DNA of 54,546 nucleotides from Herpetosiphon llansteffanensis (GTDB lineage: Bacteria; Chloroflexota; Chloroflexia; Chloroflexales; Herpetosiphonaceae): contig NZ_PUBZ01000101.1 of assembly GCF_003205875.1 (NCBI RefSeq), forward strand, positions 1 to 54,546, given 5' to 3'. A program made the translations under genes and the position numbers. Within the stretch, counting starts at the first letter, position 1. Each line of letters begins with the position of its first letter. This document shows, piece after piece, positions 9,426-18,727 of the stretch. The notes beneath the pieces are model-generated. The model ran no database searches. It was not told where the DNA came from and saw only the letters and a program-made list of their open reading frames with translations.

Positions 9426-10067
9426 ATGGCAAATTTGATCGATATTAGCGTGCCAATTTCACCAGCCTTGCCAGTGTGGGAAGGCGACCCACCGATTGAG
9501 CAAAAACGCGCCGCCGATATGAACAAAGGCGATATTTGTAATGTGACGCGACTCAACACTGGGGTGCACATCGGCACGCACGTCGATGCGCCGCTGCACT
9601 TTATCAACAACGATTTGGCAGTTGAAAGCTTAGAGCTTGATCACTTTATTGGTGATTGTTATGTGGTGGAATTAACCGGCACTGGCCCAATTACTGGCGA
9701 GGAATTAGCCGCCGCCAATGTGCCCAGCGATTGTAGCCGCTTGTTGCTCAAAACCAGCAATTCGGCCTTCTGGCAAGAAGAACCCTTGCGTTTTCATCGC
9801 GATTTTCGAGCGCTCGATAGTAGCGCTGCCCGTTGGGTGATTGAACATGATTTGCGCTTGATTGCGATTGATTATCTTTCAATCGAGCCGTTCGAAGCTG
9901 AATCTGGCAATCCAACGCACTGCATTTTGCTTGGCGGGCGGGTTGGCATCTTAGAGGGTATCAATCTGACCGAGGTTGAACCAGGTGCATATAATCTGAT
10001 CTGTTTGCCCTTGAAAATTTTGGGTAGCGATGGCGCTCCGGCGCGGGCAGTGCTTCAACCACGCTAA
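9426..10067 (+). CDS. Cyclase-family hydrolase (kynurenine formamidase-like)
   Basis: 213 residues, chosen from the ATG preceded by AAAGGAG. The family signature H-x-G-T-H-x-D-x-P-x-H is present as HIGTHVDAPLHF near residue 50, preceded by an NVTRLNTGVH stretch. These His and Asp residues bind the metal in PF04199 enzymes such as bacterial KynB. The length fits that family, and the C-terminal ILLGGRVGILEGINL segment is also typical. Family members hydrolyse N-formylkynurenine, isatin or related amides. No tryptophan catabolism genes are nearby, so the substrate stays open. A hypothetical gene follows 56 bases downstream in the same direction. Confidence 0.85.
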   Translation: MANLIDISVPISPALPVWEGDPPIEQKRAADMNKGDICNVTRLNTGVHIGTHVDAPLHFINNDLAVESLELDHFIGDCYVVELTGTGPITGEELAAANVPSDCSRLLLKTSNSAFWQEEPLRFHRDFRALDSSAARWVIEHDLRLIAIDYLSIEPFEAESGNPTHCILLGGRVGILEGINLTEVEPGAYNLICLPLKILGSDGAPARAVLQPR

Positions 10068-10123
10068 TCGTTGACGAATCAAGCTTGCTACAGCCAGTTT
10101 GTGGCAATATCGGGAGTTTTGCC

Positions 10124-10678
10124 ATGGTGCATACCATTGATCTTGTGGTTGAACCAGTAACCGATCCACGGATTACGCTTGTTTTGCAAGCCTTGCGTGG
10201 TATGTATCTGAATGGGGGCGTGATTTTTCGCAGTGTGCGGCCAAGCGATGCTTCAGCCTACGATGAAGTATTGGCCAGCAATCCCAGCGATGTCAGCCTC
10301 CAGATCTATCGGTTTCTCAGCCATCCCACGCTGAATCGCGAATTGCCCGAATTGGGATTACCCACCGAAATTCCTAGCACTCTGCCGCTAACCTTTTATA
10401 GTGGCTACGAATATGAGGGTGCATTGACCCATGCCTTGGTCAGCGGCGGAGCCTTCACCAGCTCGCCCTTTAGCGATGGCGATGCCCGGACGATGAGCAA
10501 AGTCTGTGTTGAGGCGATGCTGGGCGGCGAAATTACCACAACCACGGTTTGCCGCATTGAAGGCGCGTGGGCACCGTGGTTCAACGCCAACCCATGGGAT
10601 CGCAGCTTTGCCACGTTCAATCATGGCCAACGCCGCTGGACGTTGCTCTGTCTGACGGACACCAATCAAGCAAGCTAA
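10124..10678 (+). CDS. Hypothetical protein
   Basis: 184 residues from an ATG with GGGAG 8 bases upstream; an earlier in-frame start at 10085 lacks a ribosome site. I do not recognise a family. The sequence is soluble in character, slightly acidic, without signal peptide or membrane segment. A central stretch contains PLTFYSGYEYEG and the C-terminus has WAPWFNANPWDRSFATF. Codon use matches neighbouring genes. It may be cotranscribed with the cyclase-family gene. Ends 5 bases before a family A repeat element. Confidence 0.65.
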   Translation: MVHTIDLVVEPVTDPRITLVLQALRGMYLNGGVIFRSVRPSDASAYDEVLASNPSDVSLQIYRFLSHPTLNRELPELGLPTEIPSTLPLTFYSGYEYEGALTHALVSGGAFTSSPFSDGDARTMSKVCVEAMLGGEITTTTVCRIEGAWAPWFNANPWDRSFATFNHGQRRWTLLCLTDTNQAS

Positions 10679-10683
10679 TGAAT

Positions 10684-10995
10684 TGATTCCCTCACCCCAA
10701 CCCCTCTCCCGTCGAACGGGAGAGGGGCTTTAATCACGTGGTTCTCTCCCAATTTCTTGGTGAAAACACGGATGCTCCCCTCGCCCGCGTCCAGTGGGAG
10801 AGGGGCACTAGGTTTTAAGATCCCCTCACCCCAACCCCTCTCCCGTCGCGCGGGCGAGGGGCATTCATTCGGTGGTTCTCCCAGCATTATTGATGAAAAC
10901 CAGCGTGCTCCCCCTCGCCCGCGTTCAGTGGGAGAGGGGGCTGGGGGGGTGAGGGAATGCTCTCGCCCACGTTCAGTAGGCGAGGGGTTTATTTT
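10684..10995. repeat. GC-rich hairpin repeat element (family A), two units plus fragment
   Basis: Two units of the CTCACCCCAACCCCTCTCCC family, each with the GGGAGAGGGG hairpin and the second hairpin CTCGCCCGCG/GTGGGAGAGGGG, then a partial third (GCTCTCGCCCACGTTCAGTA). It fills the gap between two convergent genes (stop at 10678 and stop at 11012) and could terminate transcription from both sides. Confidence 0.85.
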
Positions 10996-11011
10996 GGGTG
11001 AAAGAACGCTG

Positions 11012-12040
11012 CTATCGATCGGTTGGTGGTGGTAGTTGGTCGCTTGTGCCTTGCATAGCGCTGACCTGCACCCAGCCTACAACATTCGAACTGCCACGCA
11101 CAAAGCCCTCATACCAACCATCGCGCTGGCGAAATGGCATAAAGCGCTGATCTGCTTCCATTGTATACAACACCCGTGCTCCGCTATCAGGAGCTGAATG
11201 CACCTGCACATCGGCAGTTTTTGGGCGCTGAATCGCATATTCAATTACTTTCAAGGCTTCGAGATCGTTGCGATCGTGGGCTGCGAGATAGCGCAACAGG
11301 CCATTAGCAATGCTCTGTGCTACCACATCTGATTGATTGAGCATAAACGCTCGGTCGGTTGGGTTGGTCAAAAAGCCCATTTCTACAATAACGGCGGGAG
11401 TGGTTGGGGCAATCGCGTTGCGATGTCGCCGCCAACTGAAAGCATAGTAGCCGCGCATATTAGCCGTAATTGCTGAATCTTGGGGCATGTTTGTGCCTGC
11501 TGCATATTCAGCGATCAGGCTATCGAGCAACAATAAACTGGCTTCTGAGGCGCGCCATGGCGTTGCCATTTTAAAGCCTCTGCTGCTGCTACTGGTCGAG
11601 CCATCGGCATGAATCGTGATAAAGGCATCTGCTTTGTAGGCAACTGGCACGGTTGCAGGCAGCAGATCAACCGTAATCCCCTCTGCTTCGAGCAAGGCTT
11701 TGACCTGCTCGGCAACTGGTAAATTGACCTCAACCTCGGAAATTCCATTGACGAATGCTCCGGTTGAGGTGCGGAACTTGGCGAGATCTTCTGGTAAATC
11801 TTCGGTTTGCCAATGGCCCACTTGAATCCCGACCCGTGGTGGTTCTGGCACTGGGGTTTGGGTTGGCGGGGCAGGCGTAGCGCTGGGCGCTAGCGTAGCC
11901 GTTGGCACAACCTGGGTGGGAGCCGTGGTAGCAATCGCAATTTGCTGCACCGCAGCAGGTTTGGGCGCTTCAACAAGTATAGCAGCATCGCTACAGCCAA
12001 CGACGAACAAGGTGCCAATAATCAAAGACCAGCGTTTCAT
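11012..12040 (-). CDS. N-acetylmuramoyl-L-alanine amidase lipoprotein with SH3-like tail
   Basis: 342 residues. The N-terminus is a lipoprotein signal with a VVGC lipobox (Cys16), then a Pro/Thr/Ala-rich spacer (about 45-70). The catalytic part matches Amidase_3: GIQVGH with the first zinc His near residue 75, a Glu in SEVEVNL, FITIHADG with the second His, and the terminal VEMGFLTNP with the catalytic Glu. The last 70 residues contain DVQVHSAPDSGARVLYTM and GWYEGFVRG, typical of a bacterial SH3 domain. It would cleave the amide between MurNAc and the stem peptide while anchored to a membrane lipid. A stand-alone gene; its upstream region holds inverted GGGGATC-type repeats. Confidence 0.9.
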   Translation of the reverse strand: MKRWSLIIGTLFVVGCSDAAILVEAPKPAAVQQIAIATTAPTQVVPTATLAPSATPAPPTQTPVPEPPRVGIQVGHWQTEDLPEDLAKFRTSTGAFVNGISEVEVNLPVAEQVKALLEAEGITVDLLPATVPVAYKADAFITIHADGSTSSSSRGFKMATPWRASEASLLLLDSLIAEYAAGTNMPQDSAITANMRGYYAFSWRRHRNAIAPTTPAVIVEMGFLTNPTDRAFMLNQSDVVAQSIANGLLRYLAAHDRNDLEALKVIEYAIQRPKTADVQVHSAPDSGARVLYTMEADQRFMPFRQRDGWYEGFVRGSSNVVGWVQVSAMQGTSDQLPPPTDR

Positions 12041-12288
12041 CGGGTGGTTCCTTGTGTGGGTAAGATGGGGATTGGTTGTTGGGGATCGGGGAATGGCTAT
12101 TGGTAGCTATGCGCTGTGCTCTATTTTTCAATCAGCAATCGAGTTATTGCGCAATGGATAGAAAACCTTCCGGCCCCCGATCCCCGATCCCCAATAATTA
12201 AAAGATTAACACGACTTTGCACTTAATTGCTTGACACAAAGATTAAGGTTGGACATATATTTGATGATAATTGGCTAAGGATTATCCG
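12041..12288. other. Intergenic region with family D repeats
   Basis: No gene seen. GGGGATTGGTTGTTGGGGATC (12066 onward) and CCCCCGATCCCCGATCCCCA (12174 onward) are inverted relatives of each other and resemble the 'GGGATCAGG' repeats elsewhere. The region separates the divergent amidase and response-regulator genes and must hold both promoters. Confidence 0.6.
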
Positions 12289-13035
12289 ATGCAGACAATC
12301 CAAACCTTGGTGGTTGAAGATCACCCGACCTTGCGGGCGGCGATGGTCGCTGGCTTACATGCTACCAAAGAAATTAGCGTGATTGGCGAGGCTGGCAGCG
12401 GCGAAGACGCAATTGAATGGTGTGCCCAGCATATTCCGCAAGCAATTTTGATGGATGTGGCGTTGGCTGGCGAATTAAATGGCATTCAAGCAGCGGTCAT
12501 CATTCGCCGCGAGCATCCGCGGATTCCAGTTGTGTTTTATTCGATCCAAGATGATGATGCTTATTATCGCGATTTTCAGCGTTCGGGAATTTTAAGCCAC
12601 TATGCCTATGTGCGCAAAAGCAACTATCTACTACCGGCGATGGTTGCGCCGCTCTTGCGCGATGCCTTTCAAGGCCGCGCTTTTATCGACCCCGATATTG
12701 CTAGCCGCGTGCAAGAGGTGCGCCACCTCGATGAACAATCGGCGCTCGATTTGCTTGAGCCAGCCGAGCGCGAGGTGATGACCTTGGTCGCCCATGGCTT
12801 CACCAACGATCAAATTGCCCATCGCTTGGGCTTTCGCGATGCGCGGGCAGTGAGCCGCATCAATGGCCAAATTTATACAGCTTGGGGCTTGAACGAAAAT
12901 ACCACCGATGAAAAAGTGGCACGGACGCGGGCAACGATTATTTTTCATGAGCGCCAGTTGATCGTCTGGGATGAAGAAGGCCGTGGACGGGTTTATATGC
13001 CCGATGGCCAGTGGCAAACTCGTTGGAACGATTAA
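12289..13035 (+). CDS. Response regulator with LuxR-like HTH
   Basis: 248 residues from ATG 12289 (AAGG 8 bases upstream); a TTG start six codons earlier is less likely. The N-terminal receiver domain has acidic residues VVEDH (9-12), the phosphorylatable Asp56 in ILMDVAL, and a Lys in YVRKSN. A linker leads to a helix-turn-helix region LLEPAEREVMTLVAHGFTND (about 155-175), which follows the NarL/LuxR 'LTxREXEVL' pattern with divergence. A C-terminal extension of about 45 residues follows, with a WDEEGRGRVYMPDG strand pattern. No histidine kinase is adjacent, so the partner is unknown. The next gene, a pullulanase, starts 73 bases downstream but has its own TATAAT (13058-13063). Confidence 0.85.
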   Translation: MQTIQTLVVEDHPTLRAAMVAGLHATKEISVIGEAGSGEDAIEWCAQHIPQAILMDVALAGELNGIQAAVIIRREHPRIPVVFYSIQDDDAYYRDFQRSGILSHYAYVRKSNYLLPAMVAPLLRDAFQGRAFIDPDIASRVQEVRHLDEQSALDLLEPAEREVMTLVAHGFTNDQIAHRLGFRDARAVSRINGQIYTAWGLNENTTDEKVARTRATIIFHERQLIVWDEEGRGRVYMPDGQWQTRWND

Positions 13036-13108
13036 GCTGATTTCGCAATTTGTTGCATATAATGTGCTATACATACGAGTTTTCCCAGTTTATGGGGGAT
13101 AGTTTAAG

Positions 13109-15784
13109 ATGTTAGATCAATCTGTTGTTGAAGAGCAGCCCAGCGTCGGGCAGCTTGATCGGCTGCGGGCGTATTGGGTGCGTCGCGATACGATTGTATG
13201 GAATATTCATGCGCTCCCCAATGCTCGCTATGAGTTACATTATTCGCTTGATGGTTCGTTGGCATTAACCGCCAAAGGTATTAGGCATGGGCAGGTTTTG
13301 CCGCTCGAACGCCATCTACAAGGCTTAGATGCCGATTTGGTGGCGGCGTTTCCACATTTGCAAGGCTTGCCGGTGTTTCGGCTGGCTGCTGAGCACCATG
13401 GCTTGGTTGCGGAAATCCTGCGCGGGCAAGTCGCGGTGCAAGCCTATCACAGCGACGATCAGAGCTTGATCGATGCAACTGCCTTGCAAATTCCCGGGGT
13501 GCTTGATGATTTGTATCATTACACCGGCGAGCTTGGCGTAAGTTTCGATCAGGAGAAAATTCCGACCTTGCGTTTGTGGGCACCAACTGCGCGCAATGTC
13601 GAGCTGTTGCTGTATGCAGATTCAGCCAAAACCACTGGGCCACAGCGCCACCCAATGCAGTTCGATCAAGGCACTGGGGTGTGGAGCGTTGTTGGCAAGC
13701 CAAGTTGGAAACATCAATTTTATCGTTATGAAATTGATGTTTTTGTGCCTAGCACTGGTCAATTCGAATGCAACAGCGTGACCGATCCCTATTCGCTGAG
13801 TTTATCGACCAATAGCCAGCATTCGCAGCTTATCGATTTGCAGAGCCAGCGTTTGAAGCCCAAAGGTTGGAGCAAACTGGCCAAACCGAGCCTAACCAAG
13901 CCGACCGATATTGTGCTCTACGAGCTGCATGTGCGCGATTTTTCGATTACCGACCCAAGTGTTCCAGCAGAATTGCGCGGCACCTACAAGGCCTTCACCC
14001 AATTGGAATCGAATGGCATGCAGCATCTTCAGCGGCTGGCCAAGGCTGGCCTGAGCCATGTGCATTTGTTGCCAGTGTTTGATATTGCTACGATTGAGGA
14101 GCATCGGCCAGATCGCACGCGGATTGATTTTGAGTATTTGGCCAGTTTGCCCGCCGATTCGAGCGAGCAGCAAGCCTATCTGTATCCAATTCGCGATCGC
14201 GATGGCTTCAACTGGGGCTACGATCCGCGCCATTACACCACGCCCGAAGGCTCGTACAGCACCGATCCCGATGGAGCAACGCGCATTCTTGAGTTTCGCG
14301 AGATGGTGCAAGCGTTGAATCAGCTTGGGCTGCGGGTGGTGATGGATGTGGTTTACAATCACACTCATTCGAGCGGCCAAGCCAGTTGTGCTGTGCTTGA
14401 TCGGGTTGTGCCTGGCTATTACCATCGCTTGGATGCTGATGGCAATGTGTGCAACAGCACTTGCTGCGCCAACACTGCCAGCGAACATCATATGATGGAA
14501 AAATTGATGCTCGATTCGCTGCGCACCTGGGCGGTTGAGTATAAAGTTGATGGCTTTCGCTTCGATTTGATGGGCCATCATCTTAAACGCAATTTGCTGG
14601 CAATTCGCGAAATGCTCGATGGCCTGACGCTTGCCGAGCATGGCGTTGATGGCAAAGCGATCTATTTGTATGGCGAGGGCTGGAATTTTGGCGAGGTTGC
14701 CGATGGTGCGCGCGGCGAGAACGCGACCCAACCAGCGATGGCTGGCACGGGCATTGGCACATTTAGCGACCGTTTGCGCGACGCGGCGCGGGGTGGCGGC
14801 CCGTTTGTTGGCTTCCAAGTGCAAGGCTTTGCAACGGGCCTACTTGATCGACCCAATCACTACGAACAGCGCGCCTTGGTCGAGCGCAATTATCAAGTTG
14901 CAGTGATCAGCGATGTGGTGCGCTTGAGTTTGGCTGGCAATTTGGCCGATTATCCAATGCTCAGCTGTGATGGCCAACAAACGCTTGGCGGCTATTTGTA
15001 CGTTAATGGCAAGCCAGCGGCCTATGGGTTGCGCCCCGATGACCATATTGCCTATGTTTCAGCGCACGATAACGAAACCTTGTTTGATGGTGTGCAAGTC
15101 AAAGCGCCAATCGAAGCGCCAATGGCCGAGCGAGTGCGCATGCACAATTTGGCCTTGAGCTTGGTTGCTTTAGCCCAAGGCATTCCGTTTTTCCACGCTG
15201 GCGATGAGTTGTTGCGCTCGAAATCGATGGATCGCAACAGCTACAACTCCAGCGATTGGTTTAATCGCATCGATTGGACGGGCCAGCAAAACACCTGGGG
15301 TTCGGGCTTGCCGCCCTCGGGAGATAACCACGAACATTGGTCAACAGTTGGGCCATTGTTGGCTGACCCTGCGCTCAAGCCAACGCCCGAGGATATGGCT
15401 TTTAGCTATGCCCATTTTCAAACCATGCTGCAAATTCGGCGTAGCTCGCAGCTATTTCGGCTAAGCAGTGCTGAGCTGATCAAGCAAAAACTCTGGTTTC
15501 TCAACACTGGGCCTGAGCAAGTGGTTGGTTTGGTGGTGATGGTGCTTGATGATGAGGTTGGCGAACCAAGCGATTCACCATTCTGCCGAATTGTGGTGGC
15601 CTTTAATGGTTCGGCCAAGCCATTGAGCTACAGCGATGCCAGTTTTGGCCATTACGATTTGCAGTTGCACCCGTTGCTAGCCAATGGCTACGATTCGGTG
15701 CTTGAGCAAGCCAGCTTTGACCGTGACCATGGCAGCATTAGCGTGCCTGGGTTTAGTTGTGTGGTTTGGGTTGAACAACGCTAA
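13109..15784 (+). CDS. pulA: Type I pullulanase (GH13 debranching enzyme)
   Basis: 891 residues, ATG with GGGGA upstream, no signal peptide, so cytoplasmic. An N-terminal beta-rich domain (to about 130) precedes a CBM48-like module starting at LRLWAPTARNVELLLY (about 152-168). The GH13 barrel follows. The NWGYDP signature (near 370) marks pullulanase-type debranching enzymes. Catalytic regions are VVYNHT (about 413), DGFRFDLMG with the nucleophile Asp (about 481-489), YGEGWNFG with the acid Glu (about 519-526) and SAHDNETLFD (about 650). It hydrolyses alpha-1,6 branches in glycogen, starch or pullulan; the intracellular location favours glycogen turnover. Transcription ends at a strong hairpin shared with convergent gatB. 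Confidence 0.95.
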   Translation: MLDQSVVEEQPSVGQLDRLRAYWVRRDTIVWNIHALPNARYELHYSLDGSLALTAKGIRHGQVLPLERHLQGLDADLVAAFPHLQGLPVFRLAAEHHGLVAEILRGQVAVQAYHSDDQSLIDATALQIPGVLDDLYHYTGELGVSFDQEKIPTLRLWAPTARNVELLLYADSAKTTGPQRHPMQFDQGTGVWSVVGKPSWKHQFYRYEIDVFVPSTGQFECNSVTDPYSLSLSTNSQHSQLIDLQSQRLKPKGWSKLAKPSLTKPTDIVLYELHVRDFSITDPSVPAELRGTYKAFTQLESNGMQHLQRLAKAGLSHVHLLPVFDIATIEEHRPDRTRIDFEYLASLPADSSEQQAYLYPIRDRDGFNWGYDPRHYTTPEGSYSTDPDGATRILEFREMVQALNQLGLRVVMDVVYNHTHSSGQASCAVLDRVVPGYYHRLDADGNVCNSTCCANTASEHHMMEKLMLDSLRTWAVEYKVDGFRFDLMGHHLKRNLLAIREMLDGLTLAEHGVDGKAIYLYGEGWNFGEVADGARGENATQPAMAGTGIGTFSDRLRDAARGGGPFVGFQVQGFATGLLDRPNHYEQRALVERNYQVAVISDVVRLSLAGNLADYPMLSCDGQQTLGGYLYVNGKPAAYGLRPDDHIAYVSAHDNETLFDGVQVKAPIEAPMAERVRMHNLALSLVALAQGIPFFHAGDELLRSKSMDRNSYNSSDWFNRIDWTGQQNTWGSGLPPSGDNHEHWSTVGPLLADPALKPTPEDMAFSYAHFQTMLQIRRSSQLFRLSSAELIKQKLWFLNTGPEQVVGLVVMVLDDEVGEPSDSPFCRIVVAFNGSAKPLSYSDASFGHYDLQLHPLLANGYDSVLEQASFDRDHGSISVPGFSCVVWVEQR

Positions 15785-15793
15785 TTAAAAAAT

Positions 15794-15832
15794 AAGGGCA
15801 GTGCAATGAATTTTACCCATTGCGCTGCCCTT
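15794..15832. terminator. Bidirectional terminator between pulA and gatB
   Basis: AAGGGCAGTGCAATG (15794-15808) pairs with CATTGCGCTGCCCTT (15818-15832), one mismatch, 9-base loop. A-rich sequence precedes and T-rich sequence follows it, as expected for a terminator used from both sides between convergent genes. Confidence 0.85.
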
Positions 15833-15848
15833 GATTATTTAACCAAAC

Positions 15849-17300
15849 TTAGTTCAGTGCATCAAGCTCAGTTTTGAGCGCTTCCTCGACCACTTGGGGG
15901 TTGGCTTGGCCTTTGGTTGCCCGCATCACTTGACCAACCAAGAACTTAATCGCTGGCAATTTGCCGCTCTTGTAATCGGCAACGACCTTGGGATTGGCGG
16001 CAATTGCATCGCGGGCAGCTTGGCTCAACACGCTGCTATCGCTAATTTGGCGTAAGCCTTTGGTATTGATAATCGCTACTGGAGCCTCGCCAGAACGATA
16101 CATTTCTTCAAAGACTTGTTTGGCAACTGTGCTGCCAATTTCGCCCTTGGCCACAACCTCGATCAAACTGGTGAGGTTGGCTGGCGTAACGCGTTTGGCA
16201 ACGTCGCTGAGCGTTTCTTCGCCATCTTTGATCAAACGGAATAACTCGCCGGTAATCCAGTTGGCGACTGGTTTGGCATTGCTTGCGCCAGCAGTGGCCA
16301 CGATGGTTTCAAAATAATCGGCGGTTTCGCGCTCGCCGCTCAGCAAGGCTGCATCCTGCTTCGATAAGCCAAAATCGCTAATGTAGCGGGCAAATTTGGC
16401 ATCGGGCAATTCTGGCAACTCGGCGCGGCGCTCGGCGACCCATTCGCGGCTCAACTCCAGCGGCGGCAAATCTGGCTCTGGGAAGTAGCGATAGTCGTGG
16501 GCGTGCTCTTTGGAACGTTGGCTGAGCGTAATGCCTGCTGCATCGTCCCAACCACGGGTTTCTTGCACAATCGTGCCGCCTTCGCGCACGATTTTCTCTT
16601 GGCGCTCCAATTCATAGACCAAGGCCCGCTCAAGGTTGCGAAACGAGTTCATGTTTTTGATCTCGACCTTGGTGCCCAATTCCTTTTGGCCTTCTGGGCG
16701 AATCGAAACGTTGGCATCGACCCGCAACGCGCCTTCTTCGAGGTTGCCGCTATTGACCCCCAAAAAGACCAAAATTTGGCGCAATTTGATTGCATACAAA
16801 CGGGCTTCTTCGGGCGTGGTCATATCTGGCTCGCTGACAATTTCGAGCAAGGGCACGCCAGAGCGGTTGTAATCGACCAGCGAGTGGGTTTCATCGCCGT
16901 GTTGCAACATACCCGTATCTTCTTCGAGGTGGGCACGGGTGATGCCGACGCGCTTGGTTTCGCCATTGCCAAGGGTAATTTCTAGCTCGCCGTTGATACA
17001 AATTGGCTTATCGTACATGGTAATTTGCCAAGCTTTGGGCAAATCGGGGTAGGTATACGATTTGCGCGAAAATTCGCAATACTCAGGAATCTCGCAATTG
17101 AGCGCTAACCCAAGCAAGGCTGCTTTGCGAATCGCTTCCTGATTGACGACTGGCAAGGTTCCAGGTAGGCCAATGCTGACTTCATCGATACAGCTATTGG
17201 CGGGAGCGCTGGCATAGGCCGCGTTACAACCGCTGAACATTTTTGATTTGGTAAGGATTTGGGCATGAACTTCCAGCCCAATCGTGGCAGTATATTTCAT
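15849..17300 (-). CDS. gatB: Asp-tRNA(Asn)/Glu-tRNA(Gln) amidotransferase subunit B
   Basis: 483 residues, starting at MKYTATIGLEVHAQ with CGGAG upstream; this is the usual GatB start, and the longer frame would add eight residues. Typical features in order: IGLEVHAQ (7-14), YPDLPKAWQITMYD, VGITRAHLEEDTGM (near 125), DYNRSGVPLLEIVSEPD (about 148-164), GTKVEIKNMNSFRN (near 215), and a C-terminal helical YqeY-like tail ending in EEALKTELDALN. With GatA and GatC it transamidates mischarged Glu-tRNA(Gln) or Asp-tRNA(Asn). GatA and GatC are not in this window, so the subunits are encoded apart. Confidence 0.97.
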   Translation of the reverse strand: MKYTATIGLEVHAQILTKSKMFSGCNAAYASAPANSCIDEVSIGLPGTLPVVNQEAIRKAALLGLALNCEIPEYCEFSRKSYTYPDLPKAWQITMYDKPICINGELEITLGNGETKRVGITRAHLEEDTGMLQHGDETHSLVDYNRSGVPLLEIVSEPDMTTPEEARLYAIKLRQILVFLGVNSGNLEEGALRVDANVSIRPEGQKELGTKVEIKNMNSFRNLERALVYELERQEKIVREGGTIVQETRGWDDAAGITLSQRSKEHAHDYRYFPEPDLPPLELSREWVAERRAELPELPDAKFARYISDFGLSKQDAALLSGERETADYFETIVATAGASNAKPVANWITGELFRLIKDGEETLSDVAKRVTPANLTSLIEVVAKGEIGSTVAKQVFEEMYRSGEAPVAIINTKGLRQISDSSVLSQAARDAIAANPKVVADYKSGKLPAIKFLVGQVMRATKGQANPQVVEEALKTELDALN

Positions 17301-17398
17301 AGCAACTCCGAGGCAACAGCACAATCTCCCGCTGATTGTGCCCGATCATGGCTGATTATGCAAGCTGTTGCATGGACTGGTGCATTGGATTTGGAAAA

Positions 17399-17688
17399 GG
17401 AGCATGCCCTCAGCCCCCAACGCCCTCTCCCACGAAAACGCGGGCGAGGGGGAGCCGACCAGTGTTTCGCACCCCATGGCGGTAAAAGCACCCGATTAAA
17501 GCCCCTCGCCCGCGCACGGGAGAGGGGTTGGGGTGAGGGGATCTTCACACCGACCCTTGAAAGCTAACCCCTCATCCACTGGATGCGGGCGAGGGGGAGC
17601 TGACCAGTGTTTCGCACCCATGGCGGTAAAAGCACCCGATTAAAGCCCCTCGCCCGCGCACGGGAGAGGGGTTGGGGTGAGGGGATAA
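17399..17688. repeat. GC-rich hairpin repeat elements (family A)
   Basis: Several partial units, in the opposite orientation to those at 5688 and 10684. GCCCCTCGCCCGCGCACGGG, followed by an AGAGGGGTTGGGGTGAGGGG end, occurs twice (about 17500-17540 and 17645-17685). The phrase CAGTGTTTCGCACCC with GGCGGTAAAAGCACCCGATT also occurs twice (17458 and 17605). The cluster lies just past the stop of the minus-strand BtrH-like gene (17719) and upstream of gatB. Confidence 0.85.
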
Positions 17689-17718
17689 TTCTGTGGTTAA
17701 CGCAACGAACCAGTACAG

Positions 17719-18690
17719 TTACAGGCTGGCGAGTTGCTGCATGGCTTGATATTCTTGCTCGGCAATCTGGTTCATCAGCGTGCTTGCCGCTTGAATTGGC
17801 TTCAGATCGTGATCTTTGCCTGCTTGATCAAGCAAAGCTGCTACTTCTGTCCAGTTTTCGGCAATTGTTGCGAAGCTTGATTCAGCTTGACGTAATTGTT
17901 TTGAATCGATCATTGTGCTGGCTTCGGCCAAGAAATCGCGGTAGAGCTTGCGAAACAGCGAGCCGCCAGTTCCAGCCCGTTCCATCAGCATCGCCGTGGT
18001 ACAAAAATCGTACTCAATATCAGCCGAGCTTTCAAACCATGATTGCAATGCAGCGCTGGCTTTGCGAATACCTTTGTAGCTTACGTTGGTAATTGGCGGG
18101 TTGAGATAGGCTTGGGCATTGTTGCTGATTGCTTGGCGGACTGCCTGCGTCAAATCATACTCAGCGCCGCGTTTGAGCGTATAGGCCAGATTTTTCGAGG
18201 CCATCGAGCCTTTGGCATTGCGAGCTTGAGCCAAACTTTCCAACGATGTTTGCACCGTGCCGCCCTGTTGTTGGGTGTCGACCAAGTAGGCGTTGTGTTG
18301 ATCGTAGCCATAGATTGCGGCGTAATGGCCAGCAAAATGAATTGGATTGCTGAAATATTCGAGGTAAAAACAATCGAGCTTCAAGCCAACCGCCTGGCCT
18401 TGATCAAGCCAAGTTTTGATGATTGCCCATGCTTTGCTTGGCGAGCTGGTTTCTTGGCGCTCAATTGAGAGGTTGAGATGCTTAACGAGGTTGTCGGTGA
18501 GTTGGTCGGGTTTGACTCGACCGCCGATAAAGGGCATTGGCATCGATTTCATATGCCAAAAAATAAAACCAAGCCCTTCGCCGAGGCCAAATAGTAGCGG
18601 CTCCGAAAGCTCAATTCCCTGTTGATAGAGCAATGTGCCATTGGTGGTTGTTTCACAGTGTTGGCCGTTGAATGGTTTAATTGCCAGCAT
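17719..18690 (-). CDS. BtrH N-terminal domain / DUF4872-like protein
   Basis: 323 residues, ATG with GATGAGG upstream. The N-terminus GQHCETTTNGTLLYQQGIEL and the following LLFGLGEGLGFIFW match the BtrH_N domain (PF14399-like), a papain-like fold with a Cys near residue 12. A His in HFAGHYAAIYGYD (about residue 120) and the Asp/Asn in AYLVDTQQ complete a plausible triad. The C-terminal half, with SALQSWFESS and FRKLYRDFLAEAS, resembles the DUF4872 helical domain. BtrH transfers an acyl side chain during butirosin synthesis; other members sit in peptide or antibiotic clusters. Here no biosynthetic partner is nearby, and the gene is bracketed by hairpin repeats. Its activity is unknown. Confidence 0.75.
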   Translation of the reverse strand: MLAIKPFNGQHCETTTNGTLLYQQGIELSEPLLFGLGEGLGFIFWHMKSMPMPFIGGRVKPDQLTDNLVKHLNLSIERQETSSPSKAWAIIKTWLDQGQAVGLKLDCFYLEYFSNPIHFAGHYAAIYGYDQHNAYLVDTQQQGGTVQTSLESLAQARNAKGSMASKNLAYTLKRGAEYDLTQAVRQAISNNAQAYLNPPITNVSYKGIRKASAALQSWFESSADIEYDFCTTAMLMERAGTGGSLFRKLYRDFLAEASTMIDSKQLRQAESSFATIAENWTEVAALLDQAGKDHDLKPIQAASTLMNQIAEQEYQAMQQLASL

Positions 18691-18727
18691 ACAATCCTCA
18701 TCACATATTGGGATTTATTGATTTTAT

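Noticed and set aside
10684-10995. CRISPR-like look of repeated GC-rich blocks
   Set aside because: Units are of unequal length with internal hairpins, no uniform spacers, and no cas genes.
17259-17567. 102-codon plus-strand frame between gatB and the repeats
   Set aside because: Reads through hairpin repeats; composition is that of the repeat family.
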